DNA of 54,368 bases from positions 1-54,368 of the forward strand of contig NZ_SNWX01000020.1 of NCBI RefSeq assembly GCF_004362045.1. Direction: 5' to 3'. This document shows positions 28,669 through 36,600 of this stretch, in pieces. A program made the translations under genes and the position numbers. How positions within the stretch are numbered: the stretch's first letter is position 1; every line of letters starts with the position of its first letter. Under the pieces are notes generated by a model. The model was not told the DNA's origin and did no database searches. It saw only the letters and a list, made by a program, of their open reading frames with translations. The DNA comes from Halanaerobium saccharolyticum. GTDB taxonomy: Bacteria; Bacillota; Halanaerobiia; Halanaerobiales; Halanaerobiaceae.

Positions 28669-29036
28669 TTTAACCCCCTTATTTCAGAAATATTTAGGGT
28701 TGAATATTTGTCGTAAATTTTCATTACTAAAGCCAGTCCCAGGGCCAGTACAGCGGTTCCAATTACAATTGAAGTTAAAACTAAGGCCTGTGGAATTGGG
28801 TCAACAAAAGCAGCTGCATTACTTGGATTTACAGAATTTATGATTGGTGCATTAGCTGCTTCAACATAGCCTAAGGCTACCAGCAGTAAATTTACTCCGG
28901 TATCCATCAGGCCGAGTGAAATAAGAATTTTTATCATGTTTTTTCTGCTTAAGACTCCATAAAGCCCGATAAAAATGAGAAGTATTGATCCCCCAAAAAA
29001 GGACCACTCCTCCAGGAAGTTGAGCAAAGTGATCAC
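28662..29036 (-). CDS. MrpC/NuoK-like subunit
   Basis: About 124 aa with three membrane segments. MrpC/NuoK family features: LIFIGLYGVLSRKNMIKILISLGLMDTGVNLLLVALG, shown here only in part as GLYGVLSRKNMIKILI, and DPIPQALVLTSIVIGTAV near residue 80. The start is uncertain: GTG 29036 overlaps the ribosome site AAAGGATGTGATC, whereas TTG 29027 is better spaced. Confidence 0.88.
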   Translation of the reverse strand: MITLLNFLEEWSFFGGSILLIFIGLYGVLSRKNMIKILISLGLMDTGVNLLLVALGYVEAANAPIINSVNPSNAAAFVDPIPQALVLTSIVIGTAVLALGLALVMKIYDKYSTLNISEIRGLKW

Positions 29037-29099
29037 ATCCTTTATAAATTTTAATCTGCAGTTGATTTCTGTTTTTACTGCAGCTGATTTAAAAAAAAA

Positions 29100-29861
29100 T
29101 TAAGCTTCAATTAAATTTTTAACTATGTTGGTCAGTTCAGCTCCTACTTTAAAAGCAATAGCAATATAAATCAGAGGAATGATTCCAGCACTGAAAAGCT
29201 GACCAACTGTACCGGTTGCCATAAAGTTTTCTAAAAATGAACCCCGAGTTACTAAGCCGTAGAGGCCGAGTCCGACAAATGAAATACCGGCAGTACTTTC
29301 AACTAAAGTAATACTGATTTCTTTAATTTCAAATTTATTATCAGAGAGCATTTTTAGTAAAAAGGCAGTTGCAATAACTGCTCCCCCCTGAAAACCCCCA
29401 CCAGGACTTAAATGACCGTAGACAAAGATATATGTTCCAGCCAGTAAAAGCAGAGGAAAGAGGAGCTTGATTCCTGTATTTAAAATTAGAGATGAATCAT
29501 CTGCAGCAAATTTCTTTTTCTTTGAATTTTCTAAATTAAGTACAACTCCAATTCCTGCAGCAGCCAGAAATAAAACGGTAATTTCACCGAGTGTATCAAA
29601 TGATCTGTAATTTGCCACTACAGAGGTAACAATATTAGCTGAGCCGCTTTCTAAATTCTTACTTTCCTGATAGATTACTTTTTTATTATCTGTATTAACA
29701 CTTTTATTAAGGTAGAGTTGGGCTGTTCTGTTATTGATATCAGCCTTTCCAAATTCATTTAAAGTGATTTCCCCAGCTGCAGGAGTAATAGTAAATGCCT
29801 GCAGAATAATTAAGGCAAAGGCAGCTGTTATAACAAGAGCAATTAAATTTCTGAATTTCAC
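29100..29861 (-). CDS. MrpB-like subunit with fused MbhE-like N-terminal part
   Basis: 253 aa. The first 110 residues (ANYRSFDTLGEITVLFLAAA) resemble MbhE, or the C-terminal tail of MrpA. Residues 130-250 are the MrpB/MnhB domain (YGHLSPGGGFQGGAVIATAF). In many Mbh/Mbx clusters these are separate small genes, so this looks like a fusion. GTG start overlaps the preceding stop (GTGA), with GAAAGGGGGA upstream. Confidence 0.85.
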   Translation of the reverse strand: MKFRNLIALVITAAFALIILQAFTITPAAGEITLNEFGKADINNRTAQLYLNKSVNTDNKKVIYQESKNLESGSANIVTSVVANYRSFDTLGEITVLFLAAAGIGVVLNLENSKKKKFAADDSSLILNTGIKLLFPLLLLAGTYIFVYGHLSPGGGFQGGAVIATAFLLKMLSDNKFEIKEISITLVESTAGISFVGLGLYGLVTRGSFLENFMATGTVGQLFSAGIIPLIYIAIAFKVGAELTNIVKNLIEA

Positions 29862-30109
29862 TCACTTTTCCCCCTTTCAGTTTTAAATAGGGCCAGCACA
29901 AAAATTGCTGTAGTTAAACCGGCACCGATGGCAGCTTCTGTCATTGCCACATCTGGAGCTTTTAAAAAATAAAATAAAACAGCAGCGGTTAAGCTGACAA
30001 GTCCAGCAGCAATTATTGAGCTTAAAAGATCATCAAAAGCTAAAGCGGCAGCTGCAGCAGCCAGCATAATTAAAATTAGAAAACTAGAGATTAGCGGCAT
30101 TCTGATCAC
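29858..30109 (-). CDS. MbhD-like (DUF4040) subunit
   Basis: About 83 aa, two or three membrane helices, with FYFLKAPDVAMTEAAIGAGL, the motif shared by MbhD and the middle of MrpA. It starts inside the 3' end of the MrpG-like gene. GTG 30109 and ATG 30100 are both possible starts. Confidence 0.82.
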   Translation of the reverse strand: MIRMPLISSFLILIMLAAAAAALAFDDLLSSIIAAGLVSLTAAVLFYFLKAPDVAMTEAAIGAGLTTAIFVLALFKTERGKSE

Positions 30110-30452
30110 TGCCTTTCTGAATATTATTTAAGTGTTTTTCCTGATATTTATCCTGAGCAGTGATTTTTTCTACTGCAATTTTGCTGAGCCTGGCAGCTCG
30201 AGCAATGGAATGACTGCCGATTGGGTTTGTCATTAAAATAAAAACGGCAATAATCAGGGTTTTAAAAAACCAGTCAGTTTCTACCATTCCTACCCCAATA
30301 ATTGTAGAAAGGGCACCAAGTGTTGTTGCTTTAGTACCTGCCTGCAGGCGATTGTAGACATCAGGCATTCTAAATAAGCCAAGAGCTCCTAAAAAAAGGA
30401 ATAAACTGCCGGCTAAAATTAAAATATAACCTAAAATATTAATTATCAGCAA
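30084..30452 (-). CDS. mrpG: MrpG-like antiporter subunit
   Basis: 122 aa, three membrane helices. MrpG family motif GLFRMPDVYNRLQAGTKATT near residue 26 and MTNPIGSHSIARAA near 74. TTG start with GGGAGGG 7 bases upstream. It lies two bases after the mrpF-like stop. Confidence 0.87.
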   Translation of the reverse strand: MLIINILGYILILAGSLFLFLGALGLFRMPDVYNRLQAGTKATTLGALSTIIGVGMVETDWFFKTLIIAVFILMTNPIGSHSIARAARLSKIAVEKITAQDKYQEKHLNNIQKGSDQNAANL

Positions 30453-30454
30453 GA

Positions 30455-30703
30455 TTAAGCCCTCCCTTCAAGGTAGCGGGCGATGACAACTACTCCAGTA
30501 AAAGAAAGAGCAGCAAAGACAAATGAAATATCAAGGTAAATATTATTTCTTAAAAATAAGGCCAGCACCACCAGCAGAGAACTAATAATGGTAGTAATTG
30601 TATCCAGAGCCACAATTCTGTCAGCCGAGCCTGGACCTTTTAACATTCTAACTGCTGCCAGTAAAACCGCAGCACTAATAATTAAAAAAATATAGTTTAA
30701 CAT
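30455..30703 (-). CDS. mrpF: MrpF-like antiporter subunit
   Basis: 82 aa, three membrane helices, with RMLKGPGSADRIVALDTITT, the MrpF signature. ATG shares a base with the mrpE stop (TAATG), so it is translationally coupled. Confidence 0.87.
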   Translation of the reverse strand: MLNYIFLIISAAVLLAAVRMLKGPGSADRIVALDTITTIISSLLVVLALFLRNNIYLDISFVFAALSFTGVVVIARYLEGRA

Positions 30704-31197
30704 TAAAAAACCCCCTCCAGCAGCCTTTCGAACTTCTCAGAAATTATTTTTTTCTGTTCTCCTGGATCCTCAGTTTTAACATCAATCCAGTGAATATAAA
30801 GGCTGTCATCAATTATATCTACTGTAAGTGTACCAGGAGTTAAGGTAATTGAATTGGCTAAAAATAATTTTGCCTGATCTGATTTTAGTTTGGTTTTAAT
30901 TTCTATAATACCTGGATTAATAGGAAGTGAAGGATCAATAACTCTTCTGGCAACATCAAAATTGGCCTTTATCATTTCCCATAAAAAAACAGGTAAATAC
31001 TTAAAAAAAGCTAGAAACCTGCTTAAAATATTATTATTACCTTTTTCTCTGCTGAAACTTTGATAGGTAAAATAGGAAAGAATTAAAGAAATTATTAACC
31101 CAGCCATCATTTCACTCCGAACTAAAGATGAGGTGTAAGCCAGCCAGAAGAGAAAATAGACTGCTGTAGTAAAGAAATATCTTTTTAATTTCTGCAA
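30703..31197 (-). CDS. mrpE: MrpE-like antiporter subunit
   Basis: 164 aa, two to three N-terminal membrane helices and a cytoplasmic domain with LANSITLTPGTLTVDI and LYIHWIDV, typical of MrpE. First gene of the operon. TTG start, with GAAGGGGG 7 bases upstream. Confidence 0.88.
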   Translation of the reverse strand: MQKLKRYFFTTAVYFLFWLAYTSSLVRSEMMAGLIISLILSYFTYQSFSREKGNNNILSRFLAFFKYLPVFLWEMIKANFDVARRVIDPSLPINPGIIEIKTKLKSDQAKLFLANSITLTPGTLTVDIIDDSLYIHWIDVKTEDPGEQKKIISEKFERLLEGVF

Positions 31198-31323
31198 AAT
31201 AGAACCCCCTTCAAAATAAAGTTGATAAAATCACTATGAGATTTTTTTCATAAATTTAGTGAAAAAAATAATATTTAACTGCAGCATCCCCCCTTTCATA
31301 AGATTCAAATAACTTATATTTAT

Positions 31324-31352
31324 ATATTATGATATTACGATATAAAAGTCAA
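31324..31352 (-). promoter_or_regulatory. promoter of the Mrp/Nuo operon
   Basis: On the minus strand TTGACT (31352-31347), 17-bp spacer, TAATAT (31329-31324). The untranslated leader would be about 120 bases. It contains a bulged hairpin with arms at 31231-31239 and 31248-31262. No known riboswitch was recognised. Confidence 0.6.
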
Positions 31353-31390
31353 CAAATAATTAGAATTTTTCTGAAAATAAATAAAGTTAT

Positions 31391-31436
31391 AAAAAAACTG
31401 TTATTAAAAGGAGCTCAGCTCCAGTAATAACAGTTT
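31391..31436 (-). terminator. terminator of the minus-strand LacI gene
   Basis: AAACTGTTATTA (31395-31406) and TAATAACAGTTT (31425-31436) form a 12-bp stem, with a GGAGCT/AGCTCC pair inside the loop. Seven T follow on the minus strand. Confidence 0.88.
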
Positions 31437-31481
31437 AGAAGGCAGGCTATTTAATTATACTCTTTAGAAAGAAAATAAAAG

Positions 31482-32492
31482 TTAAATTTTTTTTACTGAT
31501 TCTCTTTCAATCAGTTCTATTGGAATAACTGATTTAGTAGATTTTTTTTCTGGATTCTGGATCCTGTCAAATAATTTACTAGCTGCTTCCTGGCCCATTC
31601 CTTCTTTATCAATGGAAATTGTTGTTATTTTGGGAGTAGTAAAAGCAGTTAATTCGATATTATCAAAACCAATAATTGAAACATCACCAGGGACTTTGAT
31701 TCCATATTTATTAAAAGTCTGGAGTAAACCAATGGCGGTAGCATCATTAGCTGCAAAAATTGCAGTTGGCAGCTGTTTTTCTTTTAAAAAATCTTTTGCC
31801 AGTTCTTTACCCATATCCTGACTGAAATCTTTCTTAATTTTAATTAAATTTTCCTGGATCTCCAAATTGTTTTCGAGCATCTCCATTTTATAAGCCCGAT
31901 AACGTTCTTCAAAACTGGGATGGCTATTAGGACCACCAGCATAACCAATTTTTTTATGTCCCATTCTAATTAAATAGTCTACTGCCTGCATTGCCCCATT
32001 AAAATTATCAGAAACAATAGAATCCATAATTGGAGAGCGAAGATAATTATCTACAAGTACTGTAGGAAATTTAAGTTCTTCAATCGCTCTGATCATATCT
32101 TTATTAATGTCAGCTCCGGCAAGAATCAGACCATCAACCTTATTCTGACTTATTATTGATGGGACTTTTTTGCTCTGTAAAGCATCTAATTTAATAGTCG
32201 AAAAAAGGAGATTATAATCATAATTCTCTACTTCAATCTCAACCCCAGCTATAACTCTTGTATAAAAGGGATTATTAAAAATAGGGATATGTCTGCGGCT
32301 CATAATGAATGCAATATTATGGGTTTTTAAACCTGCCTGAGAGCGAAAAGAAAAATATCCCATTTCTTTTGCAATGTTTAATACTTTTTGTCTGGTGACA
32401 GGAGAGACTCCCCCTTTATCGTTTAAAGATTTAGAGACTGTAGAGATTGAAACATCTGCCTTTTCTGCTATATCTTTAATTGTTACATTCAT
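31482..32492 (-). CDS. LacI-family regulator of the manno/gluco-oligosaccharide locus
   Basis: 336 aa. LacI headpiece (TIKDIAEKADVSISTVSKSL) and a sugar-binding effector domain ending IIGFDNIELTAFTTPKITTI. Start: ATG 32492 with AGGAAAGG 10 bases upstream; a TTG at 32513 has no such site. It is divergent from the oligosaccharide importer operon and shares a 490-bp regulatory region with it. The palindrome at 32661 is a plausible binding site, though this cannot be proved here. Confidence 0.9.
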   Translation of the reverse strand: MNVTIKDIAEKADVSISTVSKSLNDKGGVSPVTRQKVLNIAKEMGYFSFRSQAGLKTHNIAFIMSRRHIPIFNNPFYTRVIAGVEIEVENYDYNLLFSTIKLDALQSKKVPSIISQNKVDGLILAGADINKDMIRAIEELKFPTVLVDNYLRSPIMDSIVSDNFNGAMQAVDYLIRMGHKKIGYAGGPNSHPSFEERYRAYKMEMLENNLEIQENLIKIKKDFSQDMGKELAKDFLKEKQLPTAIFAANDATAIGLLQTFNKYGIKVPGDVSIIGFDNIELTAFTTPKITTISIDKEGMGQEAASKLFDRIQNPEKKSTKSVIPIELIERESVKKI

Positions 32493-32623
32493 TTTAAAGC
32501 ATCCTTTCCTCAAAATTAATCCGAATATTAAAATTGAAATAAATTTTCAAAAGTAATGAAAACTTTTTCTTAGTATATCATATCACAAAAAACAAATAAA
32601 ATTAAATTATTTTTAAAAATTGT

Positions 32624-32652
32624 TTGATAATATGAAAAAACAATGCTATAAT
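32624..32652 (+). promoter_or_regulatory. importer operon promoter P1
   Basis: TTGATA (32624-32629), 17-bp spacer, TATAAT (32647-32652). A 17-bp palindrome begins 9 bases downstream. Confidence 0.7.
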
Positions 32653-32660
32653 TAAAGAAA

Positions 32661-32677
32661 GTTATTTCGTAAATAAC
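32661..32677. promoter_or_regulatory. palindromic operator at the P1 start
   Basis: GTTATTTCGTAAATAAC: perfect 7-base arms around CGT, at the expected P1 start point, a typical repressor position. The divergent LacI protein is the likely ligand. Confidence 0.6.
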
Positions 32678-32749
32678 GAAAATATTTTAAAATAAGGCTA
32701 AAAATAATTTTGAACCTTGAAAAAATAATAAAAAAATCAAAAATACTGC

Positions 32750-32778
32750 TTGAATTGTCTGCAAATTTGCGCTATAAT
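32750..32778 (+). promoter_or_regulatory. importer operon promoter P2
   Basis: TTGAAT (32750-32755), 17-bp spacer, TATAAT (32773-32778). GAAATCGTTTT, an imperfect operator-like sequence, lies at its start point. The leader downstream holds hairpins TGCTAG/CTAGCA (32827-32844) and TCACTCT/AGAGTGA (32894-32943). Confidence 0.65.
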
Positions 32779-32982
32779 TAAATCAAGAAATCGTTTTAGT
32801 AAATTTTAGCGCAGTTTTCACTGGATTGCTAGTTTTCTCTAGCATTAAATTGATTTAATTTAATGAAGATTCATAAAACAGCTAAAATTTTGCTCACTCT
32901 TACTTTTTATAAGTTAATAATCCCTTAAGATAAAAGAGAGTGACATTTTGCATCACAAAATAATTTAAAGGGGTGTTTATTA

Positions 32983-34662
32983 ATGATTAATGTTGGTAAG
33001 AAAGTTTTAATTTTAACTCTGGCTTTTCTATTTTTAGTTGGAGGAATGTCTTTAGCTCAGGATCTTCCCAGAGAAGAGACATTAGTAGTTTCCGGAGCAA
33101 TGTGGGGACCTCCATCAACCTGGAATGTTTTAATTCCTAACCCTACACCTGGAACTGGTGGTTTAGTTTATGAGACAATGTTCTCTTATAATCCTCTCGA
33201 TAATACTTATAAGCCCTGGCTTGCAAAAAGTGGAGAATGGGTAAGCAACAACGAGTATGTTCTTAAATTAAGAGAAGGAATTAATTGGACTGATGGTGAA
33301 GAATTTAATTCAGAAGATGTAGTCTTTACCTATGAAATTGCAAAAGAAAATTCTATAATGTATTCACCTGTCTGGGAATGGCTTAAATCTGTAGAAGCCG
33401 AAGGTGATTATACAGTTAGATTTACTTTTAGCGAACCTCATTATGCAGAATGGAATGCAGAATTATATCAGCGCTACATTATACCAGAACACATCTGGAG
33501 TGAAGTTCCTGCTGACGAATTAATCACCAGAACAATGAAAGACCCAGTTGGAACTGGTCCCTATACTGCCAGAGAAGCAGGTCAGGATAGAATGGTCTGG
33601 GAAAGAAATGATGACTGGTGGGGTAATGATGTTTTTGGACAGCCCAAACCTAAGTATATTGTTGACTTAGTTAATCAGAGCAACAATGTAGTAATGGGTA
33701 TGTTAATGAAGGGTGAGCTTGATTTAAGCAACAACTTTATTCCTGGAGTTCAGAAAATCAAAGACCAATTTGGTTTAAAAACCTGGTATGAAGAAGAGCC
33801 TTATATGCTTTCCTGGAATACTGCCAATTTATACATGAACACCACTAGAAAACCAATGGGTGATGTTAATTTTAGAAGAGCAATGGCTTTTATGATAAAT
33901 AAAGATTCAATTGTTGAGCGAGTATATGGTGGTCTTGTAAAAGCTGCTAATCCTACAGGCTTATTTGGAGAAGGTTGGTTAAAATATCTTGATGAAGAAG
34001 TTGTAGAGGAATACGGCTTTGAATACAATACTACTAAAGCTAAAGCACTTTTAGATAATGCAGGATATGTAGATGCAGATGGTGATGGCTGGAGAGATAT
34101 GCCAAATGGTGATCCACTAGAATTAAGTATTATAGTACCAAGTGGCTGGACAGACTGGATGTCAGCTGTTAGAGTTATTGCTCAAAATGCTGAAGAAATT
34201 GGTGTGAATATTAAACCTAACTTCCCCGATTCTTCATTATTTGACAATAAGCGCTTTAACAAAGATTTTGACATGTTAATCGCTAACTTCCAGACCACAT
34301 TATCCTCAACACCATTTGACTACTGGAATGGTGTAGCAAATGAAAGTATTCATGGGGAAACAATCAGTAATGGTAACTGGGGTGCTTATGATAACCCGGA
34401 ACTGTTTGAATTAATTGATGAGTTTAATATGACTAGAAATGAAACTAGAAAACAGGAAATAGCATCTAAGATTCAGCGGATCTTACTAAAAGATATGCCA
34501 ACTGTTCCTCTCTGGCATAATGGTCTCTGGGCTCAGCAGACAACAAATAATTGGACTAACTGGCCAAGTGAAGATAATCCTTATGGTGTACCAGTAACCT
34601 GGGGTAATGCTTATCAGTTAGGTATGATTGATACCTTAATTGGTATTGAACCAGCTAAATAA
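32983..34662 (+). CDS. ABC solute-binding protein, family 5 (peptide/oligosaccharide type)
   Basis: 559 aa. Signal peptide ending MSLA (about residue 24) before QDLPREE; no lipobox cysteine, so a soluble periplasmic protein. The family-5 fold is shown by YKPWLAKSGEWVSNNEY, LREGINWTDGEEFNSEDVVFTYE and RRAMAFMINKDSIV (here FRRAMAFMINKD). Dipeptide-type binding proteins carry beta-gluco- or manno-oligosaccharides in Thermotoga, and the surrounding GH1, GH2, epimerase and GH130 genes point the same way here. AAAGGGGTG precedes ATG. It is the first gene of the operon. Confidence 0.88.
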   Translation: MINVGKKVLILTLAFLFLVGGMSLAQDLPREETLVVSGAMWGPPSTWNVLIPNPTPGTGGLVYETMFSYNPLDNTYKPWLAKSGEWVSNNEYVLKLREGINWTDGEEFNSEDVVFTYEIAKENSIMYSPVWEWLKSVEAEGDYTVRFTFSEPHYAEWNAELYQRYIIPEHIWSEVPADELITRTMKDPVGTGPYTAREAGQDRMVWERNDDWWGNDVFGQPKPKYIVDLVNQSNNVVMGMLMKGELDLSNNFIPGVQKIKDQFGLKTWYEEEPYMLSWNTANLYMNTTRKPMGDVNFRRAMAFMINKDSIVERVYGGLVKAANPTGLFGEGWLKYLDEEVVEEYGFEYNTTKAKALLDNAGYVDADGDGWRDMPNGDPLELSIIVPSGWTDWMSAVRVIAQNAEEIGVNIKPNFPDSSLFDNKRFNKDFDMLIANFQTTLSSTPFDYWNGVANESIHGETISNGNWGAYDNPELFELIDEFNMTRNETRKQEIASKIQRILLKDMPTVPLWHNGLWAQQTTNNWTNWPSEDNPYGVPVTWGNAYQLGMIDTLIGIEPAK

Positions 34663-34692
34663 TTAATAGACAATTGAATTTAATTAATAAAT

Positions 34693-34720
34693 ACAGGTCC
34701 GATATTCTTATCGGGCCTGT
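34693..34720 (+). terminator. hairpin between binding-protein and permease genes
   Basis: ACAGGTCCGATA (34693-34704) and TATCGGGCCTGT (34709-34720), 12 bp with one T-G pair and a TTCT loop, but only a weak T-run. It probably raises binding-protein mRNA relative to the permease genes. Confidence 0.75.
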
Positions 34721-34743
34721 TATTTAGAAAGGAGCAGTATAAA

Positions 34744-35733
34744 ATGGGCAAATATTTACGGAAAAAATTAATGATCTATATTATTACATTTATCCTGGCA
34801 GTTACCATCAATTTTATTATCCCCAGAATGATGCCTGGAGATCCAATCCAATCACTTTTGTCACGTTTTTCTGGAATGGAGGGGGGACGCCAAATTTTAG
34901 AAGAACAATTAACATTATTATTTAATCTTGATCAGCCAGTGTGGCAGCAGTATCTTAATTTTTGGAAATCAGTCTTTACTCTTGATTTTGGAATTTCAAT
35001 TATCCAGTTCCCAACTCCAGTAATAGATATTATAAAAAGAGCAATTGTATATGATTTATCTGTTTTGTTTCCTGCAATTATATTAAGCTGGATCGTTGGT
35101 AATAAACTGGGTGCTTATTCAGGAACTGATAAAAAAGTAGATAATGCTTCAATGCCTTTCTTTTATTTTCTTGCCTCCTCTCCTTATTTCTGGATGGCTG
35201 GTTTAGTAGCATTCTTCTTTGGAGTGGTTCTGAGGTGGTTCCCAATCAGTGGAGCCTATAGTGCTGTAGCTTCCCCTGCTTTTACCTGGAATTTTATTAA
35301 AGATTTTTTACACCACTGGTTTTTACCTTTCTTTACCATGTTTTTAGTTCAGCTGGGAGGCTGGGCAATTGGTATGAGAAATATGATTATGTACGAAAAA
35401 AGTTCAAATTATTCAAAGTACATGGAAACCCTTGGTTCTTCGAAAAAGTTAATTCGTAAATACGGTTTTCGGAATGGTGTTTTACCTCAGGTTACCGGCC
35501 TGGCCTTGAGAATCGGCCGCATAGTTGGTGGAGCAATTACAGTTCAGGTAGTATTTAATTATCCCGGCCTGGGAAGAATGCTTTTAGATGCAGTTCAAAA
35601 TCAGGATTACTTTTTAATGCAGGGAATCTTCCTGACAATTGTAACAATGGTGTTAGTAGCAAACTTTGTAGTCGATATTGTTTACATGTTTATTGATCCA
35701 AGAGTCAGGCTTTCATTTACTGAGGAGGTGTAG
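34744..35733 (+). CDS. ABC transporter permease, DppB type
   Basis: 329 aa, six membrane segments. N-terminal IPRMMPGDPIQSLLSRF is the DppB/OppB signature, and GGAITVQVVFNYPGLGRMLL is in the C-terminal half. The coupling region METLGSSKKLIRKYGFRN lies near residue 225. GAAAGGAG precedes ATG. Partner of the next permease. Confidence 0.9.
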   Translation: MGKYLRKKLMIYIITFILAVTINFIIPRMMPGDPIQSLLSRFSGMEGGRQILEEQLTLLFNLDQPVWQQYLNFWKSVFTLDFGISIIQFPTPVIDIIKRAIVYDLSVLFPAIILSWIVGNKLGAYSGTDKKVDNASMPFFYFLASSPYFWMAGLVAFFFGVVLRWFPISGAYSAVASPAFTWNFIKDFLHHWFLPFFTMFLVQLGGWAIGMRNMIMYEKSSNYSKYMETLGSSKKLIRKYGFRNGVLPQVTGLALRIGRIVGGAITVQVVFNYPGLGRMLLDAVQNQDYFLMQGIFLTIVTMVLVANFVVDIVYMFIDPRVRLSFTEEV

Positions 35734-35736
35734 ATT

Positions 35737-36600
35737 GTGGCAAAAGATTTCTGGGCAAAACATGAAAATTTGTATTATGCCCTCACAAATAAAAAAGTAA
35801 TTTTTGGTTTGTCTATCGTAATTTTAGTATTTTTACTGGCAGCTTTTGGTCCACTTTTAACAAGATATGAATATGATGAATATGCAGGTCAGGGTTATTT
35901 ACCTCCTTCATCAGAACACTTTTTTGGTACCACAATTGATGGAAAGGATGTATTTACACGGACAGTACATGGTTTACGTTCGACCCTTTTAGTAGGTGCT
36001 ATTGCAGGTACAATTGCAACTTTAATTGGCTGTATAATTGGTTTTGTGGCCGGTTATTATGGTGGAACAATTTTTGATGAACTTTTAATGATGCTGACAA
36101 ATATCTTTGTTGTAATTCCCCAGCTGGCACTTTTAATTGTAATTGCAGCCTTTTTAGAAGTACGGGGAACCTTTGTGATGGCAGTTATAGTTGCCTCAAC
36201 AGCCTGGCCCTGGACAGCAAGAGCAGTAAGATCTCAGACCCTTTCTCTAAAAAATCAGGAATATGTATCTTTATCGAAGATTTCTTCAATTAGTGTGGGC
36301 AGAATTTTAAGAGAAGATATTGCTTCCAATATGTTTTCCTATGTCTTTATGGTTTTTATTCAGCAGTTTAATGGAACTATGCTGGCTACAGTGCAGCTTG
36401 AGTTTTTAGGACTGGGACCTACAAAAGGAATTTCTCTGGGACTTGTAATGCAAAATGCTGTTAACTGGAATGGAATTCAACTTGGTATGTGGTGGTGGGC
36501 AATAATCCCTGGACTAATTTTAACAATTTTAATAACCGCACTTTATTTTATCAATACAGGATTAGATGCAGCCTTTAACCCACGTTTAAGGGAGATGTAA
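35737..36600 (+). CDS. ABC transporter permease, DppC type
   Basis: 287 aa, six membrane segments. LPPSSEHFFGTTIDGKDVFT and LRSTLLVGAIAGTIATLIG are typical of DppC/OppC. GTG start with GAGGAGGTG upstream, three bases after the previous stop. Forms the importer channel with the DppB-type subunit. Confidence 0.9.
   Translation: MAKDFWAKHENLYYALTNKKVIFGLSIVILVFLLAAFGPLLTRYEYDEYAGQGYLPPSSEHFFGTTIDGKDVFTRTVHGLRSTLLVGAIAGTIATLIGCIIGFVAGYYGGTIFDELLMMLTNIFVVIPQLALLIVIAAFLEVRGTFVMAVIVASTAWPWTARAVRSQTLSLKNQEYVSLSKISSISVGRILREDIASNMFSYVFMVFIQQFNGTMLATVQLEFLGLGPTKGISLGLVMQNAVNWNGIQLGMWWWAIIPGLILTILITALYFINTGLDAAFNPRLREM

Noticed and set aside
31230-31300. Short leader peptide (about 21 codons) before mrpE
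   Set aside because: A minus-strand ATG frame exists in the leader, but the first ATG has no ribosome site and the second is too close to the G-run.
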